From positions 274,856 to 338,855 of the forward strand of contig NW_004624733.1 in the NCBI RefSeq assembly GCF_000247695.1: a stretch of 64,000 bases of DNA, written 5' to 3'. Shown in pieces: positions 57,938-64,000 of the stretch (positions within the stretch are counted from its first letter, which is position 1; every line of letters begins with the position of its first letter). The position numbers were made by a program, and so were the translations under genes. The notes below the pieces were generated by a model. It did not search any database. It saw only the letters and a program-made list of their open reading frames with translations, and was not told the DNA's origin. This DNA comes from Heterocephalus glaber (taxonomy: Eukaryota > Chordata > Mammalia > Rodentia > Bathyergidae).

Positions 57938-57953
57938 CAAAAAGAGGAGGGAA
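57938..57953 (+). promoter_or_regulatory. Polypurine tract of the ERV
   Basis: AAAAAGAGGAGGGAA immediately before the 3' LTR start TGAGCAGG. This is the expected plus-strand primer site and supports the LTR boundary at 57954. Confidence 0.85.
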
Positions 57954-58434
57954 TGAGCAGGATATGATTTCTGACCAGAAGGAGCCTGTGCTGCGGCTAA
58001 CCAGATAGCAACAAAAGGCTCCTCCTACTTCTGACCCCTCCCACACCTAAAACATGTCCTGCAAGTCTGAGTGAGACCTGGACATGTTTTCCTCCAGTGT
58101 CCTTTGTTCTCAGTAGGGTTTCTGTGACTCACGATATGTAAATAAAGTGAATCCTAGTGTACCTTTCTATCCAATTTCATAAGTTGAACGTGTCTACCTC
58201 AAACAATGAACTAATGTTGAGTGTCATGCCACTGTATCCTTACCCCTCCTTTCCCAAATCTATATAAATCCTGTTCACCCCCAAGATGGAGCTGATAATT
58301 TTGTGGAGAAGTTTCCCATCAGTCTGCTAGTGAAATAAACCTGCCTCCAACTTCCAGGATGTGTGCTTGATTCTTCTTGGCCCGACTCTCTTATACTATT
58401 TAGAGCTACAATACTGCAAGTTATATTTGCTACA
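57954..58434 (+). mobile_element. 3' LTR of ERV (family B)
   Basis: 481 bp, TGAGCAGGATATGATTTCTG...TTTGCTACA. CTATATAAATCCTG (TATA) and GTGAAATAAACCTGCC (poly(A) signal) as in the 5' LTR. It keeps the 130-bp block (CATGTTTTCCTCCAGTGTCC to TCAAACAATGAAC) missing from the 5' LTR but present in the solo LTR at 15.8 kb, so the 481-bp form is ancestral. Confidence 0.9.
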
Positions 58435-61330
58435 ATATAGGAAGATAGGTTAGGAAATCTGAGATAACACTTTCAGCCTTCAGAGATCAAACCTTAATAA
58501 AAAGAAAGTTTATGATTCTCAAAAATAATTTGATTCCATGTAAATAGAATACAATTAAAGCAACACAAGAAGCAATATCCAGCTAAATTATAGAATAGTT
58601 TGATTCGAATTGGCACAATAATGACCTAAAAGAAGAATGGGAAAGCTGCTTTGGAAGCATAAGTATTGTTTACCTCGCCTCTCTAATCCTTCTCTACACA
58701 CAATTTCTAATATGCTATAAAGACGTACAAGACATGTAAAAAGCAAATAAAATATGCCTCATTTTTAGGAAAGTAGCCCCCAGAACCAGAATCATAGGTT
58801 GCTCAAGTTTAGAATTATTAATGACTGGGAGAAAATTTGCACAGCATATATGAACAGTTGGGAGAGTTAGGCAAAGAGAAAGTGTATTAGACAGTTTTCC
58901 CATCTCTGGGACAAACCACCTGATACCTTCCACTTAAAGGAGAAAAGTCAGCTCAAACAGTGTTGTGTAGGGAGTAAACAAAATGAAAAAGAAACCCAAC
59001 AATCTTTCCCAATTTGACCCAAGAATTGCAGGGAAAATGGGAGGAGAGGAAGTGTGTAGATTTTAAAATAATTTCTCAACATAATTTGTCTTCTCAAAAC
59101 ATTAGTTTTAAAAAAAGTACTTTGTAGATAACTGAGTATCATTTTGGCTGAAAGCAGTTTTGCTTTTTTTCCTGCCAAACACTATTAGGGTATCTGGCAG
59201 GAAATTACTTGATGGCTTCTTCATAAAATATTTGGAGGAAACATTGAAAGTATAAATGAGCAGGAGACAATTAAGCTGGTCTGTTCTTCCTAATTACCCG
59301 TGGAATGGAAAATCTTTTCAGGAATAGTCAGGCAATCAATTCTGAAATGCAAGGAAAGAATTGCTAAACTGAAGATAAGCTGGCTGTGTGTCTGGTGTCA
59401 TAGAAAGGACTCACAGACTGGAGTTAGAAGGGCAGCAGTGAAGGGATTGGGGCACTGGGCATGTTGAATTTAGCTGAAAGAGACGGTGGGGCAGCACTTA
59501 TGAGTTCATGACTTAAACCAGATCAGACATCAGTCTCATGTGCCAAGGAGAGCAGAAACCATGATGACAAACATTGTTTTCAAATCATAAAGAGGATGAA
59601 GAGGATGCCAACTTGTCTTTGCCTTGTTAGTGTCATATAAAAATGATCTGAAGAAAAAATGGGATTCCCAAAGGAATGAGCATTTTTATCCATAAAAAAG
59701 AAGCAAAACCACAAATGGTTCTTATAAATGTTCAATAAGGTTTTACTCCAATTAGATTTTTATTATTTTCTGCATAACTAAAGTAAAGGTTTGGAGAAAA
59801 TCAGATTGAATGTAGTTAAAAACATTTTATTTTTTCCATTCAACTTATTTGAAAGAAAATGTGCACCTTTATGAAACATGTCAATAATCCCATCATTCCT
59901 TTTGTCCCCCAATAAGAAATTATTCTAACAATCAAGTAGAAATGGGTGAACTGATGATAGACAAGTAGTGCTTTGTCTCAAGAAAAATGGAAAAGCATTT
60001 AATGCCTTTAAATAGGAGCATGTAGTGAGTTAGTATTGCTGCGGGATACTAAAAAAATAAAATTTCCATTCTATCTAATTCTGAATTTACACATAGTATG
60101 GCCACATATTAACAATATAATTTTATATTTCTATTATAATGTTTTGAGATCAGATCTCTCTGTGCTGTCCAGGCTAAACTCCAATTCCTGGATTCAAGTG
60201 ATCTTCCTTCATCAGCTTCCAGAATAGCTGGGATGACAAGCACATACCACACCAACCAGCTGTATTTTCATTTTCAATATATTTGTCCAAAAAAAAAATC
60301 AAATGTGCGGTGATGTATTTTCAACTCTAAGGTCCTGGATTTTGAGGCATGGATGTAGGTCATTCATTAACAAAAATGTTGTAGAAGGGGTATTTTCTCT
60401 GAAGAAAAATACAGCAAATTTTAAATGCATTTCCATATTGTCAATGCTGGGCAAAAGGAGAGAGGAGAGACCACATTGTCAATGTTGGGAAACAGGGAAA
60501 GCTACTCCCTCAAAGAATCTAAATGACCAAGGAATCTAAAATCTTATTTTTATGGACATTTAGCAAGATAAATGCTTGTAAAATTGATGTTAAAAAAGTG
60601 TATCTTATGCAGTACTAATGAACAAGAAGAGTGAATTAAAAATAAAACGTTACTAATACTATATAGAAAAATGTTAGCTATGTAGGAATAGATCAATCAA
60701 AAGACAAGCTCTTCTACAGAAAATTCTAAATCCAAATAACATATATAATAGAACCTTTAAATAAAATGATATAGTACACCAACAGACAGCAATAGATAGC
60801 ACAAATAAAACATTTACTGTAGAACAAATCTAAATAATAAGATATTTCAATTAAAATTTGAACAGTGATTTCCATAGAATGTTATAATTCTTAGCTTTTA
60901 AGTTGAAGGTTAAAGAATCACAATAAACCAGGATAATTCGGTAAAAGAAGAATTAAAAAGTGGCAGTGAAATTTAGTTTGTATTGTATTAGCACATGGTA
61001 AACACCTTGATCAATGGAGTTGAAGAGAAAGTCCAAAAACAGAACCAATTATTATGGAATGCAAGAAAAAGAGAGAGTCCAATAAATCACTCAGATAATG
61101 AAGGACTATGAATAATCAGAGCTGTAAAAATGGTACTTCATATGCTAAAATAACACTAAAGGAACACACTAAACAATCTATTTAAATTCAGGTTAACAAT
61201 TCTACCATTAAAATTAAACTTTTAAAAATATTTTAGTTGAAAATTTAGATTCTCATATCTTGAGCTCTGCTGTAGAGTAGGCAATAGTTTACCAGTTTTA
61301 TTTAGTATTCTCCAAAACACTTAATACATT
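58435..61330. other. AT-rich stretch, no gene seen
   Basis: 58887-58965 repeats the opening of the interspersed repeat at 3550-3940 (TATTAGACAGTTTTCCCATC, CACTTAAAGGAGAAAAG). One B1/Alu-like SINE is listed separately. A duplicated CCACATTGTCAATG / CATATTGTCAATGCTGGG phrase occurs near 60433-60490. No gene or RNA recognised. Confidence 0.55.
60130..60262 (-). mobile_element. 7SL-derived (B1/FLAM-like) SINE, minus strand
   Basis: On the plus strand TTTTGAGATCAGATCTCTCT, TGCTGTCCAGGCTAAACTCC, TTCAAGTGATCTTCC, CAGCTTCCAGAATAGCTGGG and ACCACACCAACCAGCTG. This is the reverse complement of an Alu/B1 left monomer. Substantially diverged. Confidence 0.85.
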
Positions 61331-61880
61331 TACTATATTAATATTAAGAACTTTTTCATCAAAAGAAACCTAAAAAAATCATAAAGAAAATTACAAGTGG
61401 GAAAAGATATTCACAATCCCCACAACTATGAAGAATATTACTGAAAAGATTTTTAAAATAATGACAAATGATTAAGAAATTTAAAAATGACACAATTGAA
61501 AAATTATAACAAGTATACATGAAGCTGAAATATAAGCTTATTAAAAATCAGACAAAAATTAAATCAATAATACTATGAGTTACCTTTTTACATTCATTAT
61601 ATTGACAAAAACTATGCAATAATCCAAAATGTTAGAGGTATTGTGACTGCACAAATCTATAATAAGAATATCAATAAATGCAAATGTCAGTAGTTTTAGC
61701 ATTATCACTTAAAGCCCAACATCACATATTTTACAAAGGAAAATCTCTACTCCTAAATTTATATTCAAGGGAAATTCTTGTTCATGCACAAAAGAAGATG
61801 CATTGAAGAATGTTCAAGGAATATTATTCACAATAGAAAAACAAAGGAAACAATCCAAATGTTTATGATGAGGAAAATCT
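61331..61880 (+). mobile_element. LINE-1 ORF2 C-terminal fragment
   Basis: Plus-strand words in L1 order: CATCAAAAGAAACC, AAGTGGGAAAAGATATTCAC, TATTCAAGGGAAATTC, GCATTGAAGAATGTTCAAGG, ATTATTCACAATAGAAAAAC, CAATCCAAATGTTTATGATG. Highly diverged with deletions. Its right end is cut by the TIR element. Confidence 0.7.
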
Positions 61881-61885
61881 AAATA

Positions 61886-62088
61886 TAGCGGTACCTCAGT
61901 TCACAAATGCTTTTGTTTGCAAACAATTTGGTTTGCAAAAGAAGCATTTGGCAAAATTTTGTTTTTGCTTTCAAACTCTGCATCATGTAACAAACATGAC
62001 TGCGGCCATCTTTCCCAGACAAATACAAATATGCCCATCTTTTCCAAAGTTGTGGAACAATCAAATTCATGAACTGAAGTACCACTGT
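61886..62088. mobile_element. Small TIR element (Tc1/mariner- or Tigger-like MITE)
   Basis: About 203 bp. The left end TAGCGGTACCTCAGTTCACA and the reverse complement of the right end (CAGTGGTACTTCAGTTCATG) form imperfect terminal inverted repeats. TA dinucleotides flank both ends (61884-61885, 62089-62090). TA target duplication and this size fit a non-autonomous Tc1/mariner-superfamily element. No transposase. It lies inside or at the end of a LINE-1 fragment. Confidence 0.75.
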
Positions 62089-64000
62089 AAGTTGAAGTGT
62101 CTTAGTGCACTGGGATATTATAAGGTTTTCAAAATAAATGAACTATTTGTGAATTACAACAAAATAATATTTGCTACAAAATTATAATTTCAAGGTATAT
62201 GAAGCATTCAGGCTTTTAGAAGTAAAAATAACTAAAATTATAAATACAATTCTTGAGAAATATTTAGATGCTCAAAATAGTAAAAGAAAGCATGTGAACA
62301 ATGGACATAGGCCTTAGAAACATAAAATTACATCAGTAATAGAGAGCAGATTAATGACATTGACAATACCATATTTGTAGAAATAGACTTACTGTCTGGT
62401 TGGGTCACTTGTACTTATTACTTGAATTAGAAAAATTAACTAAGCATACATAATTCATGAATGTTCATCGTATTTGTATAAACAATGAGAGAGATCTGAG
62501 TTTTATGATTAATCTGATTCCATGCTTATGAGATAAGGGAGTTCTAAGGATTGTGATTAACACTTCAGACAATTTATTCAAAAAAAGGCTTGATACAGAG
62601 AATGAATAGATACACTAATAAATGAAAGCAAAAAGTATTACTCTGTTTTACTCTAAAGGTTAATGTTACTGTGGTGAGGCTTTAAAAAGGACTCTGATTA
62701 TACTGTGCTTAACCTAACTTGAATTTTCATGTGTAAATGCTTTCATATTATTTTTATTTCCTACCCGAAAAGCTAAGGCAAAATTTTAACCAAAGCCAAT
62801 TGCCATATAGGCTCATTAGAGAACTCATCATATTGATCATTTTCTAGCCATGTCAGTGATGGTTTCTTTTGTGTGAGGTCTTTGGACAACAATATACATC
62901 ATCTATCTATCACTACACTATTGAGGTTAGTCCAGGAACAATATCTGGAAAATGGACAGAGAGCATAATGGGCTATGAAAAAAAGATCATTTTAATATGT
63001 GAGAATGTGATAACTTGCTTACATATTTGTCTTCTCCATTAAAAGAAACTCTTTGAATGTAAGGACAGTACCATTTCAAGAGTTGAATTACTGATGGCTT
63101 AAACTCCATAGAAGTTTAAGTAGTAATTGAATGAATATAATATATGATGTGATATACCTCATTATATATCATAGATTGGCCAAAATATCACAAAAATAGT
63201 CATTTTGTTGGCACAACACAATGGTACTTTGGAATTAACTGTAAAGGAATGTTTCTGATGAGAGGAAATATCTTAATACACTATGCAAATTCAATCATCT
63301 CACAAACATTTGAGAATGTAATGTACTCCTATTTCTAAAAAGTAGCCTAGAGAATCATTTTTCTCTTCATAATCCCCATTTATTAGAACTTTCCTTATTT
63401 AACCTGCTTACTGTTTCCATTACATTTGAGGATTGCAGCCCCTGTCTATCAAATGCAGTAACTGTCACATTTCTCTGACTTGCTCCCAACTGGGCCACTC
63501 TGTTTGGGCAGCACTTTCTCTGACAAGAAATGGCACTTTGGATGCTCACATAAATATACACACTGGAGAAAAAAGAAAGGAGCCAGAATGGGTTGGTAAT
63601 GACTATCAGAAAGATTTCAGATAAAACCTCTGGAAAGCATAGCCCAAAATAATGAAATTAATACTACTACCAACTTCTCAACAACAGTCTAATTGTTGAT
63701 GGGAATGAAAATGACAGAGCACAAGTAATCGTGGTTCATTAAATTCATTTATGTTTTTACAATTGTTTAATCCATGGCTATCTATCTATCTATCTATCTA
63801 CCTATAAATATATCTTTGCAGATTAGAGGAGAAAGAATGGGGAAGGAATTCTTGCCAAATATGTTAAATATGGGTTGGGTTCTTATTATATATGTATTGC
63901 CCTCAGTTTTCCCAGAAATGTGACATTTTAAAATTTTTTCTCCAAAATAAAGGAGGTGGGTAGAGGAAAGAGATTGCAAAAAGCCAGATACAGGGGAAAA
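62089..64000. other. AT-rich stretch, no gene seen
   Basis: No recognisable gene, RNA or mobile element. A (CTAT)n run lies at 63777-63800. The frame at 63433-63624 contains HTGEK but does not form a proper zinc finger (see rejected items). Confidence 0.55.
63777..63800 (+). repeat. (CTAT)n microsatellite
   Basis: About six CTAT units, a short tetranucleotide repeat likely to vary in length. Confidence 0.9.

Larger units (their letters stand above)
55985..57953 (+). pseudogene. ERV env-like remnants, mosaic
   Basis: Three separate pieces look like the C-terminal transmembrane part of a class I envelope: about 56630-56730 (in one frame LEAAKLQMVIQMEPK), 56860-56960 (SPCILNCLFVFLSSRLKATQ) and 57605-57853 (PENWWGVLGDWKTWLGALLG followed by a hydrophobic membrane segment). 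Between the second and third pieces lies a partial family A LTR. Repetition of the same domain and an LTR between them suggests that parts of two or more related proviruses are joined here. No full env frame exists; no surface subunit is recognised. Confidence 0.55.
48498..58434 (+). mobile_element. Endogenous retrovirus, decayed, with nested LTRs
   Basis: A 9.9-kb provirus: 5' LTR (48498-48847), primer binding site (48854), gag remnant (about 51.2-51.8 kb), pol remnants (52.05-52.38 and 52.79-53.1 kb), env-like remnants (56.6-57.85 kb), polypurine tract (about 57938-57953) and 3' LTR (57954-58434). Other LTRs are inserted at about 52.39, 54.04, 55.58 and a partial one at 57.1 kb. All frames are interrupted by stops and frameshifts. 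Similarity of the RT remnant points to a gammaretrovirus-like (class I) element. Because a partial family A LTR with env-like sequence sits in its 3' part, the body may be a mosaic of more than one ERV. It is inactive. Confidence 0.87.

Noticed and set aside
63433..63624. Zinc-finger gene fragment suggested by HINIHTGEK
   Set aside because: The CSNC pair is about 27 residues from the His pair instead of 12, no second finger is present, and no similarity continues on either side. Probably coincidence.
1..64000. CRISPR arrays, operons, phage or other prokaryotic systems
   Set aside because: The window is clearly vertebrate: SINEs, LINE-1, ERVs, processed gene copies. Direct repeats found are microsatellites, TSDs or LTRs.

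Overview
This 64 kb window is vertebrate nuclear DNA, almost certainly from a rodent outside the mouse/rat group. It is AT-rich and gene-poor, and I find no intact multi-exon host gene. The best clue to the organism is about twenty copies of an 80-90 bp tRNA-derived SINE of the rodent ID type, on both strands. These have RNA polymerase III A and B boxes and often perfect target-site duplications (TSDs). There is also one 7SL/B1-type element joined to an ID unit (5588-5785), a dimer type known from squirrel-related, dormouse and beaver-like rodents. I cannot name the species. A run of 100 N at 30970-31069 is an assembly gap.

Layout. 1-19 kb: unique AT-rich sequence with scattered SINEs, an old MaLR-type LTR (about 9.06-9.6 kb), two LTR copies (11.0-11.6 kb; 15.8-16.36 kb) and simple repeats. 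19.15-23.7 kb: a minus-strand LINE-1 with broken ORF2. 24.4-24.96 kb: an LTR-like element with a 58-bp tandem duplication. 27.8-30.3 kb: the most interesting locus, described below. 30.3-44 kb: gap, SINEs, LINE-1 tails and LTR pieces. 44.1-45.4 kb: an LTR with another solo LTR inserted in it. 48.5-58.4 kb: a decayed 9.9-kb endogenous retrovirus (ERV) with both LTRs, a tRNA-Gly-like primer binding site, gag/pol/env remnants and at least three further LTRs nested inside. 58.4-64 kb: unique AT-rich sequence, a B1/Alu-like SINE, a LINE-1 fragment and a small TIR element.

The key locus is a triple nest. (1) A minus-strand processed copy of ARL5A mRNA occupies about 29624-30320. (2) A plus-strand processed copy of a GNAS (Gs-alpha) mRNA (27994-29623) landed in the ARL5A 3'UTR, leaving a 10-bp TSD at 27984-27993 and 29624-29633. 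(3) A minus-strand solo LTR (29067-29473, 5-bp TSD GTGCT) landed in the 3'UTR of the GNAS copy. The GNAS copy follows exons 1-3, leaves the Gs-alpha sequence exactly at the exon 3/4 junction, stops five codons later, and carries its own poly(A) signal and tail. This is what one expects from the alternatively polyadenylated neural 'N1' form of Gs-alpha, not the full-length mRNA. Its 89-codon reading frame is open, and a GC/CpG-rich 5' region came with it.

The rest of the window is best read as layers of retrotransposition. Flanking duplications give the relative order of insertion in several places: SINE in LTR at 15.8 kb, LTR in LTR at 44.5 kb, and LTRs in the ERV at 52.4, 54.0 and 55.6 kb.
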